DNA of 28,038 nt, from positions 1 to 28,038 of the forward strand of contig CAYJVB010000009.1 of the NCBI GenBank assembly GCA_964373575.1, given 5' to 3'. The position numbers and the translations under genes are program-made. This document shows positions 7,018-15,509 of this stretch, in pieces (within the stretch, counting starts at the first letter, position 1; each line of letters begins with the position of its first letter). The DNA is from CAYJVB01 sp964373575 (GTDB taxonomy: Archaea; Aenigmatarchaeota; Aenigmatarchaeia; CG10238-14). Under the pieces are notes generated by a model that saw only the letters and a list, made by a program, of their open reading frames with translations, had not been told where the DNA came from and searched no databases.

Positions 7018-7455
7018 ATGAGAAAAGGAATCAGTCCCCTTGTCGCAACAGTCATATTAATAGCTGCTACTATGTCCATAGCAGGCATATTATCTTTTTG
7101 GGTTGGAACATTTATTCCAAAGACTTTGGAGGCTGCTGAAAACTCTACCCAAGATGCAACCTGTACATCTGCACAATTTCATGTGTATTCTGGAACTTAC
7201 AGTTCAACTGACAAAAAACTTCTTGTTATTTTAGAGAATCAAAGGTTTAGCAAGGTCAATTTAGACAAACTTTATTTATTCTATTCTGATAACGACCTTA
7301 AAAGTTTTGATATGAATGGAACGTTAGCAGGGAATGAATTAAAGTCCTTCAATGTCAGTGGTATAGATAGTGGCTTTTTGTCAGGTGAAATTCGATCAAA
7401 ATGTACGGGTGTTGTAGCCAAATTAAGCTGTGGCTCAAACATAAAATGTACCTAG
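7018..7455 (+). CDS. Archaeal type IV pilin (class III signal peptide), first of a pair
   Basis: The N-terminus MRKGISPLVATVILIAATMS is the hallmark of archaeal pilins: a basic start, a processing site after KG, then the ISP-type start of the hydrophobic assembly helix. The mature domain (145 aa in total) is small, with four cysteines (three of them near the C-terminus) and some sequons. It would be processed by a PibD/EppA-type peptidase, which is not encoded in this window, and assembled by the ATPase and membrane platform genes that follow. A second pilin starts 8 nt downstream, so the two probably form one transcript. Confidence 0.8.
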   Translation: MRKGISPLVATVILIAATMSIAGILSFWVGTFIPKTLEAAENSTQDATCTSAQFHVYSGTYSSTDKKLLVILENQRFSKVNLDKLYLFYSDNDLKSFDMNGTLAGNELKSFNVSGIDSGFLSGEIRSKCTGVVAKLSCGSNIKCT

Positions 7456-7463
7456 GTATCAAA

Positions 7464-7907
7464 ATGAAAGGTATATCACCACTCATTGCCTCTGTTTTAC
7501 TCATTGCAGTTACTCTAGCGGTAGCAGGTATTTACAGCGGATGGTTAAGTTCATTCACTAAGAAAACAAGCACAACAGTTGAACAGAGATCAAATGTTAG
7601 AGTAACCTGTAGCTATGGTGGGATAGCCTTAAACAGCCTTCAATATAACACGACTGCTTCGAATGGTAATATTACTGGCACAATAGAAAATACCGATATA
7701 ATTGATTTGGGAGATATAGATATTGAGATATTTTTCACTAACGCTACCAGATATTTGGCTGACCTGAATAATACCCTAAAACCAGGGGAGAAAACCACTT
7801 TCAATTTCAGGATCAACACAACGACTTATGATAAAATAAGGGTGAAAAGCAATTGTTCTAATGTTTTTGATGAATTAACATCCAGTTATGTCACTCAGGT
7901 TACCTAA
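7464..7907 (+). CDS. Archaeal type IV pilin, second of a pair
   Basis: The start is the ATG at 7464, because MKGISPLIASVLLIAVTLAV begins there exactly like the first pilin. The frame is open further upstream, but that part overlaps the first pilin and is not pilin-like. The 147-aa product has one N-terminal hydrophobic helix and a secreted domain rich in Asn/Thr with several N-glycosylation sequons. Its stop overlaps the convergent T2SSF gene by four bases. Together with 7018-7455 it provides two related but distinct pilus subunits. Confidence 0.8.
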   Translation: MKGISPLIASVLLIAVTLAVAGIYSGWLSSFTKKTSTTVEQRSNVRVTCSYGGIALNSLQYNTTASNGNITGTIENTDIIDLGDIDIEIFFTNATRYLADLNNTLKPGEKTTFNFRINTTTYDKIRVKSNCSNVFDELTSSYVTQVT

Positions 7908-8734
7908 AGTGTTGCAACTGTAAATATAACCACGCCAGCTATTATCATTATTGCACTATGCTTAAATCCTGCTGCTACTGCACCTTCTGCCATTTTACCT
8001 ATAACTAAACCGGCGAAAACACCTTGCAATATGACTAAGTTTCTAAATATTGATTTATATTCTCCAGTCAACTGTTCTTTTGAAATTTGTTCTATATCCT
8101 CTTCTCCTACTGGCTGAATATCAGATAAAGATGGGACTAAAAATTTCTGAAGACCTATTAAAACCAGTAGAAACACAAAGAAGATAATGTAACCGGACAT
8201 CATTTGAGAGTTAAGATAGAGTTTTCTCTCTTCCCTCAATTTTTCAATTTCAAGCGTTGTAGTGCTTATAGATTCGAAAACATCTGTTAAATTCCCTCCA
8301 AATTCATGGCTTTCAATTATTGTAGATCCTAGTCTGGCTATCAGTATAGATTTAGTAGATTTTGTAAAGCTCAAGAAGGCTTTTGAAAATGGAATTCCCC
8401 AATCCAGCTGAGCGCTTAATTTTTTCACATAAAATGTCAATGCGCCATATTCATTTTCACCTAGACCTTTAATAGCTTGTGGCAAGGTCATCCCTGACCT
8501 TACCGATTCGACCAAATCATTCATAAATTGCGGAAAACCTTCTTCCAGCAGCTTGATCTCTTGCAATTCAGCATATTTTATTATCCCTATTGGCGCAAAT
8601 AAAACAATACCCGAAATAATAAGCATTGTCGAAAAAAGTAGTGGTACATCCCTTAGAAACAGAAAACTGAATCCCGCAATCAATATTGCAACTATCCCGC
8701 TTACACCAAGAATTATTATTGTCTTATCCTGCAT
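7904..8734 (-). CDS. Type II/IV secretion membrane platform protein (T2SSF, TadC/FlaJ-like)
   Basis: The 276-residue protein has two N-terminal membrane helices, a cytoplasmic T2SSF domain and two or three C-terminal membrane helices. The domain shows FPQFMNDLVESVRSGMTLPQ, then helices to GSTIIESHEFGGNLTDVFES, the typical pair of T2SSF repeats. It would anchor the pilus base in the membrane and transmit movement from the ATPase. Its ATG overlaps the stop of the previous gene by one base (TAATG), so it follows the interrupted TadB-like gene in one operon. Confidence 0.85.
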   Translation of the reverse strand: MQDKTIIILGVSGIVAILIAGFSFLFLRDVPLLFSTMLIISGIVLFAPIGIIKYAELQEIKLLEEGFPQFMNDLVESVRSGMTLPQAIKGLGENEYGALTFYVKKLSAQLDWGIPFSKAFLSFTKSTKSILIARLGSTIIESHEFGGNLTDVFESISTTTLEIEKLREERKLYLNSQMMSGYIIFFVFLLVLIGLQKFLVPSLSDIQPVGEEDIEQISKEQLTGEYKSIFRNLVILQGVFAGLVIGKMAEGAVAAGFKHSAIMIIAGVVIFTVATL

Positions 8735-9138
8735 TACATATCGACCTGTGTTGATTTCAAGAATAATAGAAATCCTATATTAAGAACCGGTATCAGAATG
8801 TATATGCTTAGTTTCATCAAAAATAGAATGCTAAAGCCTCCTAAGTTTGGCTCTATCATGTTCATAACAGAAAAAAGTGAAATTATGAACAACGGTGCAG
8901 CTATAAGCAGTCCAGTATAGAATTCTGCGTATGCCGATAGTTGCTGTAAATATTTCGCCCTTTTGTTTTTCCATGTGAATAATGTCTGTTCACCCATAAC
9001 TTTTAAGTATGTCTTTAGATCGCCACCACCTTCTATGGTACTAACAAATCCCATCAATATTTGCTTGAACTTCTCTGATGGAGATCTTTTCGCGACTTCC
9101 CTTATTGAACTCATAGGATCCATACCAAACATCTCCAT
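8734..9138 (-). CDS. C-terminal half of interrupted TadB-like T2SSF membrane platform protein
   Basis: This 134-aa frame continues the protein of 9175-9612 in the same reading frame. It holds the second part of the T2SSF helices (EMFGMDPMSSIREVAKRSPS, then GFVSTIEGGGDLKTYL) and two membrane segments. Homologues of this type are normally one chain of about 290 residues, which is what the two halves plus the 13 intervening codons would make. The ATG at 9138 has no clear SD. The codons before it (AEEKQKKVRN) still read as conserved T2SSF sequence, so independent initiation here would lose real protein. Confidence 0.65.
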   Translation of the reverse strand: MEMFGMDPMSSIREVAKRSPSEKFKQILMGFVSTIEGGGDLKTYLKVMGEQTLFTWKNKRAKYLQQLSAYAEFYTGLLIAAPLFIISLFSVMNMIEPNLGGFSILFLMKLSIYILIPVLNIGFLLFLKSTQVDM

Positions 9139-9174
9139 ATTTCTTACTTTCTTCTGCTTTTCTTCAGCCTACTA

Positions 9175-9612
9175 TCATTTCTCTTCTAACTTTGACAATA
9201 GTTTGAATATTGCAGATGGCGGTATACCTGAAGTAGCTATAGAACCCATATGGGCGATTGCAAAAGGTAGATTTGTATCTATACTTGTTCTTCTTCCAAA
9301 TGCCTTTTGATACGGATATGTGTACATTGTTAAGAAAACCAGCATGCTAAAAAGAATTGGGAAGAATATAGCAATTCCTATGTTTGTAAACGTACTGAGT
9401 TTTAATAAAGATATTAATGATAATGATAAAGGTATACCCACAAAAAATCCTAAAAATGAAGTAAAGCAGATAACTGCAGCATAATTTCTTGTAGGTAAAT
9501 TGATCCCACTCTTCGGTAAAATTGAGCTTAGACCTTTGAACAGATCAAAGTATTTATCCGGAACCCAACCAAATAGTTTGTTCGATATGCTAATATATAT
9601 TTCAAACATCAA
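9175..9612 (-). CDS. N-terminal half of interrupted TadB-like T2SSF membrane platform protein
   Basis: The 145-aa frame has an N-terminal amphipathic part, two membrane helices and the first T2SSF helices (NLPFAIAHMGSIATSGIPPS). It stops at TGA followed directly by TAG and TAG, inside the domain rather than at a domain boundary. The same frame resumes afterwards and completes the family pattern. It lies in the operon between the ATPase and the TadC-like gene. Possible readings are a pseudogene, a split protein whose halves reassemble, or an assembly error. Confidence 0.65.
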   Translation of the reverse strand: MMFEIYISISNKLFGWVPDKYFDLFKGLSSILPKSGINLPTRNYAAVICFTSFLGFFVGIPLSLSLISLLKLSTFTNIGIAIFFPILFSMLVFLTMYTYPYQKAFGRRTSIDTNLPFAIAHMGSIATSGIPPSAIFKLLSKLEEK

Positions 9613-9647
9613 TACAATTTAGTAAACAGTTCGTATATTTTTAACCT

Positions 9648-11486
9648 TTATACAGCTATCTTTTTTTCTTTGATAATTTTGTAACCAAATATACTATATA
9701 TATCATCAGACTTCTCAGTTACAATGGTTGGTTGTTCTTCAACTTCAACTTTTTGTGGCAATTCACTTTCGATTTTTTCTAGCTCCCCGCCTTCTTTTAA
9801 AATATCTGAAGCCTTTATTTTTTGTCGCTTCTTTTCAATTTCCTCAATTTCCTTTACCAAGTCGATTTTACCAATTTTTTCCAAAACTTTTTTTGGGTTT
9901 TTCGAGAACTCGTTAATTATCTTATCGACTTCTTCAAAATCTTTAATGTTATTCTTGCACATCCAAACAAGCACAGCCTTTCTTTTTTCTATTTCTTTTA
10001 TAGCATCTCCTATTTCAATACCTTTAGTACGAGCTATTTTTTCCAACAAGTGACTCCCGTTAAGATAAACTTTATAAGTGTCACTTGATGGATCCCACTC
10101 GCTCGCTTTAAATACACTAGCTTGGAGTTTAACTGGATCAACAGCTATTATTTCTTCTACAGTTTTAATTCTTCTTGCAGATTTTCCTCTTTCTTTTGCG
10201 TGAACCATTATAGCAATAGCATCCAAACTTTCGACTAAACTTGCTGATAACTCAATTGGTGGTGTTGTTAATCTCTTGATAACTGTGTCAACAGAACCGG
10301 CATGGAATGTTGCAAAGCTGGGGTGTCCACTGGACATACCCTGAAACATGACATAAGCCTCTTTACCTCTAACCTCACCAACTATGACATAATCAGGATT
10401 CTGCCTGAAAGATCCCTTTAGAAGATCAAACAATGTTATTTCACCATATTTTTCTCCTGTAGATAACGGAATCCCAAAACCCAGTCTAGAAACTGTCGGT
10501 ATCCAGTGTTCGTGTGTCAGTCTTAATTCTCTAGTATCTTCAATACTTACGATTTTTGCTTCAGATGGGATAAACATACAGATACTGTTCAAGATAGTTG
10601 TTTTACCTGTAGCTACGCCACCTGCTATGAGTAAGGAAGCACCGCCTTCTACTATAAACCAGAAGTAGGCCATAAGGTCCGGAGTTGCTGTTCCAAGCTC
10701 TATCAAATCTATTGGGGAGAATGGTCTTTCAGCAAATTTTCTTATTGAAAATGTAGGTCCACTTGTAGTGACATCGCTTGCAAGGCTTGCATTCACCCTG
10801 CTACCATCAGGTAGGGTGCCGTCAAGTATAGGTTCAGCATAGCTTACATATCTTCCAGTTCTTTCAGCGAGTTTGATTACAAATTCCCTTAGATATTCAA
10901 CATCTTTGAAAATAACATTTGATTTTATTGAACCGTATTTTCTGTGAACTATGTAAATAGGTATACCAACACCATCGCATCCTATGTCTTCTATCCACGG
11001 ATCTCTTAGAAATGGTTCAATCTCATTATAGCCAACAAAGTTGCGGTACACGTAATACATGAATTTTATGTATTGTTCCGGCGTCAGAGAAATACCTAGA
11101 TGCACGATTGCCTTTTTGACCAATTCTTCCAAATATTTTGTTGCTTCTTGGTTGTTTTTAACTGAACTAAGTCCGACCTGTATCATGTCTATTAATGATG
11201 ATTGAATTTTTTTCAGAATCTTTATTTCGTCTTCTGTTAGCGTAGGTTCCTCTATATCATACTCAACTTGTTCTGTAGCAGGATTCCATTTTATATGGGC
11301 ATAAGCAAATGGCGGGATAAGATGATACTTCATATCAACTTCAGCAACGCTTTTTGCTGTAGATAATTCGTCGAATATCTTTGTTTCTTCGATATTAAAA
11401 CCAGGCAAGGCTATAGTCTTTTCCTCACTTTCTTTTATCTTTTTCCAAAGTACGCCCCTATATTTTCCTATATCCAGCATGTTCAT
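9648..11486 (-). CDS. Type IV pilus/archaellum-type secretion ATPase (FlaI/TadA/GspE superfamily)
   Basis: The 612-residue hexameric ATPase powers pilus assembly. An N-terminal domain (to about residue 240) includes YVYRNFVGYNEIEPFLRDP and the IEDIGCDG element. The motor domain shows Walker A GGVATGKTT near residue 289, the Asp box IEDTRELR, Walker B YVIVGEVRGKE, and the His box GHPSFATFHAGS. All key residues are present. The last 130 residues are a charged, helical extension (EIEEIEKKRQKIKASDILK) longer than in a minimal FlaI. The ATG overlaps the stop of eS26 as ATGA. Genes downstream encode the membrane platform, and pilins lie beyond, so an adhesive pilus is more likely than an archaellum because no other arl genes are seen. 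Confidence 0.9.
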   Translation of the reverse strand: MNMLDIGKYRGVLWKKIKESEEKTIALPGFNIEETKIFDELSTAKSVAEVDMKYHLIPPFAYAHIKWNPATEQVEYDIEEPTLTEDEIKILKKIQSSLIDMIQVGLSSVKNNQEATKYLEELVKKAIVHLGISLTPEQYIKFMYYVYRNFVGYNEIEPFLRDPWIEDIGCDGVGIPIYIVHRKYGSIKSNVIFKDVEYLREFVIKLAERTGRYVSYAEPILDGTLPDGSRVNASLASDVTTSGPTFSIRKFAERPFSPIDLIELGTATPDLMAYFWFIVEGGASLLIAGGVATGKTTILNSICMFIPSEAKIVSIEDTRELRLTHEHWIPTVSRLGFGIPLSTGEKYGEITLFDLLKGSFRQNPDYVIVGEVRGKEAYVMFQGMSSGHPSFATFHAGSVDTVIKRLTTPPIELSASLVESLDAIAIMVHAKERGKSARRIKTVEEIIAVDPVKLQASVFKASEWDPSSDTYKVYLNGSHLLEKIARTKGIEIGDAIKEIEKRKAVLVWMCKNNIKDFEEVDKIINEFSKNPKKVLEKIGKIDLVKEIEEIEKKRQKIKASDILKEGGELEKIESELPQKVEVEEQPTIVTEKSDDIYSIFGYKIIKEKKIAV

Positions 11487-11767
11487 CTACGCATGTGTTT
11501 CTTTCTAACGGATTTTCCCTTTTTTACAATGTGGTGAAATCTAGCACAGCCGACACACACTCTTAGCTTGTTTCCCATAAGATGAAGCATTCTTCTGTCT
11601 ACTTGTTGTAAAATTGCAGGATCGTTTATTCTCAAGCCTCTGAATGTTTCGAAAGTTTTCCATCTCGGAACTCTTCTGCCGCACATATCGCATGTAATAA
11701 TACCTTCTCTGCCTCTCCCTTTCGTATGCATGTATTCTCTTTTGTACGGCGCTGTTGAGATCGGCAA
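11483..11767 (-). CDS. rps26e: Small ribosomal subunit protein eS26
   Basis: The 94-residue protein carries the eS26 zinc ribbon: CDMCGRRVPRWKTF, then CVGCARFHHIVKKG, with a basic C-terminal tail. It belongs to the small-subunit head/platform near the mRNA exit in archaeal-eukaryotic ribosomes. I keep the TTG start at 11767 because AAAGGTGG lies five bases upstream. A later ATG (MHTKGRGREG) is possible but has no such site. It is unusual as the first gene of a transcript with a pilus ATPase, to which it is coupled by ATGA. Confidence 0.75.
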   Translation of the reverse strand: MPISTAPYKREYMHTKGRGREGIITCDMCGRRVPRWKTFETFRGLRINDPAILQQVDRRMLHLMGNKLRVCVGCARFHHIVKKGKSVRKKHMRR

Positions 11768-12053
11768 AAAACCACCTTTAGATTTTAATATTAGATATGT
11801 TTTATGGGTTAAATAATTAGATTAAAGAAGTTAACTTTGTGTTACCGCATTTTAATGCCTTTCTATGAAATAGTAAATCAATAATTTCTGATGGTGGATA
11901 TGCCGTAGTTTATACCGGACATGTAAGTAAATCATTGAACTCATTAGTTTTAATTAGCTGTTTTATTCTTCTTCGTCAACTTGATATAGAAGTTCTACCA
12001 TACAACCTATTATAAATAATTTCAATTAATTATTAAAACAATAAACTAATGGA
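11768..12053. other. Divergent intergenic region between eS26 and rtcB
   Basis: About 290 bp hold the promoters of two divergent genes. For rtcB a TATA-like ATTATAAATAA lies near 12009-12019. I see no RNA gene. A 12-codon minus-strand frame (12002 to 11964) is too short to claim as a gene. Confidence 0.4.
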
Positions 12054-12062
12054 GTGAAAATA

Positions 12063-13541
12063 ATGGGATTTAGACCAGAATATGAATTCAAGAAACCGTC
12101 ATTTACAAAAATATCTGATGTGGTTTGGGAAATATCAAAAGATTTTAAGAAAGGAATGCGAGTTCCTGTTAGAGTAATCGCGACAAAAAAAATATTGGAT
12201 GACATGGATTTGCAGGTTTATGATCAAGCGAGCAATGTTGCTACATTACCGGGAATTCAAAAATATTCGTTTGTTATGGCTGATGGTCACAGTGGTTATG
12301 GTTTTTCTATAGGTGGAGTGGCAGCGATGGATATAAATGAAGGTGGTGTAATATCTCCAGGTGGAATAGGCTTTGACATAAATTGCGGCATGAGATTACT
12401 CTTGACTAATCTTACTTATGATCAGGTTAAACCTCACCTGAAAACATTAACTGACAATCTGTTCCAAAGAGTTCCGGCAGGTGTTGGTTCAACTGGTTTT
12501 GTCAAATTAAGTAAAGATGATTTTAGGAAAGTGGTTGAAGAAGGTGCTGACTGGGCTGTAGAAAAGGGATATGGTTGGAAAGAAGATTTGGAAAGAACAG
12601 AATTAAATGGTAGAGCTGATTGGGCTGATAATAAAAAAATTTCTAATAAATCAATAGAGAGGGGTTTCAATCAAATCGGAACTTTAGGTTCTGGAAACCA
12701 TTATCTTGAAATACAGAGAGTAAAAGAAGAAAATATAATTGACAAACAATTAGCAAAGAAATGGGGCTTGTTCCCGGACCAGATTGTCATAATGTTCCAC
12801 TGCGGCAGTCGCGGTTTCGGTCACCAAGTAGCTACTGATCATCTTCAGATTTTCTTGAATGTGATGGAGAGAAAATACGGAATAAAAATTCTTGACAGGG
12901 AACTTGCTTGCGCTCCTTTCAATTCACCAGAAGGTCAAGACTATTTCAAAGCGATGGCATGCGGCATCAACATGAGCTTTGCCAATAGACAGGTCATTCT
13001 TCATAGGATAAGGGAAGCGTTCTCGAAGAATTTCAACCAAGACGCTGAAAGCTTAGGAATGCATATGGTTTTCGATGTTTCACACAACAGGGCTTCATTG
13101 GAGAAACACAAAATCGATGGCGAGACAAAAGAAGTGATAGTCCACAGGAAAGGTGCTACAGGCTCTTATCCAGCAGGCAGAGAAGAAATTCCGAAGATGT
13201 ACAGAGATGATGGTTCGCCAGTCATAATTGGCGGCTCAATGGAGACAGGATCATATCTGTTGGTTGGTGGCCCTAATGCTCATGAAACATTTTGCTCGAC
13301 GGCTCATGGAAGCGGGAGAACAATGTCAAGAACTAGAGCAAGAAAATTGTGGAGAGGAGAAAAGTTGCAAAGAGATATGGAGCAAAGAGGAATTTATGTC
13401 AAGTCAGTTTCAATGTCTGGATTGGCCGAGGAGGCTGGTGGAGCATACAAGGATATTGATGATGTGATAAATGCTACACATCTTGCTGGGGTATCAAATA
13501 AGGTCGCAAAACTAGTCCCATTGGCTAACGTCAAAGGTTAA
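12063..13541 (+). CDS. rtcB: RNA-splicing ligase RtcB
   Basis: RtcB joins RNA 2',3'-cyclic phosphate (or 3'-phosphate) ends to 5'-hydroxyl ends using GTP and Mn, for tRNA exon ligation and RNA repair. The 492-residue chain is full length and has all signatures: ADGHSGYGFSIGGVAAMD, GGIGFDINCGMR (metal Asp and Cys), GSGNHYLE, HCGSRGFGHQVATDH (metal His), VFDVSHNRA and STAHGSGRTMSR with the His that becomes guanylylated. There is no intein at the Cys site. I start at the ATG at 12063 because GGAGTGA sits five bases upstream; a GTG at 12054 would lie inside that SD. Its activator archease is encoded at 18253. Confidence 0.97.
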   Translation: MGFRPEYEFKKPSFTKISDVVWEISKDFKKGMRVPVRVIATKKILDDMDLQVYDQASNVATLPGIQKYSFVMADGHSGYGFSIGGVAAMDINEGGVISPGGIGFDINCGMRLLLTNLTYDQVKPHLKTLTDNLFQRVPAGVGSTGFVKLSKDDFRKVVEEGADWAVEKGYGWKEDLERTELNGRADWADNKKISNKSIERGFNQIGTLGSGNHYLEIQRVKEENIIDKQLAKKWGLFPDQIVIMFHCGSRGFGHQVATDHLQIFLNVMERKYGIKILDRELACAPFNSPEGQDYFKAMACGINMSFANRQVILHRIREAFSKNFNQDAESLGMHMVFDVSHNRASLEKHKIDGETKEVIVHRKGATGSYPAGREEIPKMYRDDGSPVIIGGSMETGSYLLVGGPNAHETFCSTAHGSGRTMSRTRARKLWRGEKLQRDMEQRGIYVKSVSMSGLAEEAGGAYKDIDDVINATHLAGVSNKVAKLVPLANVKG

Positions 13542-13565
13542 TATTCTGAAATCTAAAAATAATTG

Positions 13566-14186
13566 ATGCCAAAGAAAAAAACAAGCGGCTCTAAAAAATA
13601 TTTCTTGGTTTTAATTACAATTCTGGTTGTTGGTGTTTTAGGTTATGGACTGTACAGCTATTACACTTCTGGAGCGAAAGAACAAGGAATAATAGTCTGC
13701 AACCCACAAAATCCCGATGAATGCTATTGGCAGGCGCACATCCACACTTTTGTAATACAGGAAGTCTGCGGTGAATCGAAGGCATTCCCGAAGGAGCACG
13801 GCGAATTGGAAGAAGATCACACTCATGAAGAAACAAACATCATACACTGGCACGACAGGATTATGATAGAAAAACAAACAGGCGAACTGGTCGACATTTC
13901 TGCGCTAACTTTGGGTGCATATTTTGATTCAGTTGGTGTGACTTTATCTGACACTTGCCTCTATGACAAGTGCAATGGTGACACTTGTCCTGATGGTTCA
14001 GTCGGAACTGTGAGGATGTTCGTTAAACACAAAGACGGTGGGTGGGAACAGAGCATGAAGTTTGACGATTATGTGTGGGATTATGGGGATTTGATTCACA
14101 TATCTTTTGATAACAAAACATCGGAAGAAATACTAGAAGGGCTTAAAGAGTCTGAAATAAAGTTCCCGATAATAGGGACCGGCTGA
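13566..14186 (+). CDS. Membrane-anchored His/Cys-rich extracytoplasmic protein
   Basis: The 206-residue protein has a basic N-terminus and one membrane segment (about residues 12-32), with the rest outside. The outer domain has clustered potential metal ligands: ECYWQAHIHTFVI, DHTHEETNIIHWHD and several cysteines (CGES, TCLYDKCNGDTCPDG). A hydrophobic beta-rich C-terminal part resembles proteins of copper or thiol handling, but I do not recognise the family. I start at the ATG at 13566; a TTG just before it would add one residue. It lies 25 bp after rtcB and upstream of a zinc-knuckle gene and a CcdA-like gene, which suggests a shared redox or metal task at the cell surface. Confidence 0.65.
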   Translation: MPKKKTSGSKKYFLVLITILVVGVLGYGLYSYYTSGAKEQGIIVCNPQNPDECYWQAHIHTFVIQEVCGESKAFPKEHGELEEDHTHEETNIIHWHDRIMIEKQTGELVDISALTLGAYFDSVGVTLSDTCLYDKCNGDTCPDGSVGTVRMFVKHKDGGWEQSMKFDDYVWDYGDLIHISFDNKTSEEILEGLKESEIKFPIIGTG

Positions 14187-14237
14187 ATAGACTGAAATCT
14201 TAATAAGGGACTAACACCAATTCTTTAAAAGGTAGAA

Positions 14238-14342
14238 ATGGCCGAAAAATTCCACAAATGCAAGGTTTGCGGCAAATCGTATTCAGCTTCAAAATTCAAG
14301 CAGCATAAGAAAAAAGAGCCTAAAGTGTGCGTGTACTGCTAG
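14238..14342 (+). CDS. 34-aa zinc-knuckle protein
   Basis: A complete ATG-to-TAG frame encodes 34 residues with two CxxC pairs (HKCKVCGKSY and KVCVYC) and a Lys/His-rich middle. It is a minimal zinc ribbon or treble clef. A good AAAGGT SD lies about six bases before the ATG. The next gene begins on the base after its stop, so the two are probably translated together. The function is unknown; it could be a small nucleic-acid-binding or zinc-buffering protein. Confidence 0.6.
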   Translation: MAEKFHKCKVCGKSYSASKFKQHKKKEPKVCVYC

Positions 14343-15134
14343 GTGGGATTCTTGGTAATAGCCCCTGAACTGACACTTCCAATTTTAGTAGGAGGCGCAT
14401 TACTTGATTCTTTAACCCCCTGCGTGATCGGTGTTCTGATTTTATTGATGACCGTGCTGATGAGACAGAAAGATAAAAGAGTTCTATTGAGAAACGGTCT
14501 GATTTATGTTGCGGCCGTGTACATTACATATTTCGTTGCCGGGATAACCCTTCTAAAGGTTTTCACATTAACACGCGAGGCTGTTTCGGTAGCTAACATG
14601 CTGTATCTTGGTATTGGAAGCATGATAGCATTTTTCGGGCTGCTTGAGGTGAAAGATTTCTTTTGGTATGGACGCTGGATATCTCTTGGGATAATCCCGC
14701 GTTTTGTGCACACGATGGAGGAATATGTGCAGCATACTGTCCAGAGTCCTAAAGCTGCATTTTTGTTTGGCATTTTTGTTACATTAATTGAATTGCCATG
14801 CACGGGGGCCCCTTATCTCGCTGTGTTGACACTGATGTCTTTCATGGAGTTTGCTCGCGCTTTGCCGTTGCTGATTATCTACAACTTCATTTTTGTGCTT
14901 CCCCTGATTTTCATAATATATCTTGCGTATAATGGCGTTCATGTAAAAAGGATCGAGCAATGGAGAATAGCTCACAGGAGAATCATGAGACTGTTTATAG
15001 GGCTGTTCTTATTAGGATTAAGTGTACTTCTTTTCTTTATTATTTCAAGACAATATGCTGCAATTCTATTGGTAGTTGAAGCGACGATAGTAGCGATAAT
15101 GTATATTTTGTGGAAGTTTAATTTGATTTCTTAG
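14343..15134 (+). CDS. CcdA/DsbD-like transmembrane thiol-disulfide transporter
   Basis: The 263-residue polytopic membrane protein has about six to seven helices. Its paired cysteine motifs are in the right places: DSLTPCVIGVLILL in the first helix and ELPCTGAPYLAVL in a later one. These are the two redox cysteines that carry electrons across the membrane in the CcdA/DsbD family. The GTG start follows the upstream stop directly. It probably supplies reducing power to the exported Cys-rich protein upstream (inferred). Its 3' end overlaps by four bases the convergent ATP-cone gene. Confidence 0.8.
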   Translation: MGFLVIAPELTLPILVGGALLDSLTPCVIGVLILLMTVLMRQKDKRVLLRNGLIYVAAVYITYFVAGITLLKVFTLTREAVSVANMLYLGIGSMIAFFGLLEVKDFFWYGRWISLGIIPRFVHTMEEYVQHTVQSPKAAFLFGIFVTLIELPCTGAPYLAVLTLMSFMEFARALPLLIIYNFIFVLPLIFIIYLAYNGVHVKRIEQWRIAHRRIMRLFIGLFLLGLSVLLFFIISRQYAAILLVVEATIVAIMYILWKFNLIS

Positions 15135-15406
15135 TGATATCTGAAAAGCAGGTAGGATTTCATAATTCTGTTGAGTTTTCTTTTAGATAATGTATGACTT
15201 GTAATTTTTTTGATTTCCTCTACCGTCGGGATTTTTTTCTTGAATTTTGAATTCAGAGTTTTGACAACTTCAGCTGCCAGTTTTTTCGCTAACTCGCTGT
15301 CTCCAGTTGTATGTGAGTATTGTATCGATTTGTGTATCGAATCATAAAGCTTTTTGTAGGAGAATTTTTCAATTTTCCCGCTCCTTTTTTTGACTTTCAT
15401 TGGCAT
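15131..15406 (-). CDS. Stand-alone ATP-cone domain protein
   Basis: The 91-residue protein is only an ATP-cone domain: KKRSGKIEKFSYKKLYDSIH, then AAEVVKTLNSKFKKKIPTVE and a closing helix. ATP-cones bind ATP/dATP and normally sit at the N-terminus of ribonucleotide reductase or in NrdR. Here there is no partner domain and no reductase nearby. It could be a nucleotide sensor acting in trans. A poly-basic character throughout leaves nucleic-acid binding open. Confidence 0.7.
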   Translation of the reverse strand: MPMKVKKRSGKIEKFSYKKLYDSIHKSIQYSHTTGDSELAKKLAAEVVKTLNSKFKKKIPTVEEIKKITSHTLSKRKLNRIMKSYLLFRYH

Positions 15407-15480
15407 AGGATCGCTTTACTAATAAAATATGTTTTGTTTATATATTAAATTATTATTGTTCATATTAATCCATTTTAATT

Positions 15481-15490
15481 TTTATAATAT
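15481..15490 (+). promoter_or_regulatory. TATA box of the lipoate-ligase-family gene
   Basis: TTTATAATAT lies about 25 nt upstream of the ATG at 15510, consistent with a leaderless transcript. No SD precedes that ATG. Confidence 0.45.
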
Positions 15491-15509
15491 CTTTTATTAA
15501 GAGAATTTT

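Noticed and set aside
11964..12002. 12-codon minus-strand frame (MVELLYQVDEEE) near rtcB
   Set aside because: Too short and without family support; it may be chance.
12300..12420. Intein at the RtcB metal-Cys site
   Set aside because: The sequence runs uninterrupted through GGIGFDINCGMR at normal length.
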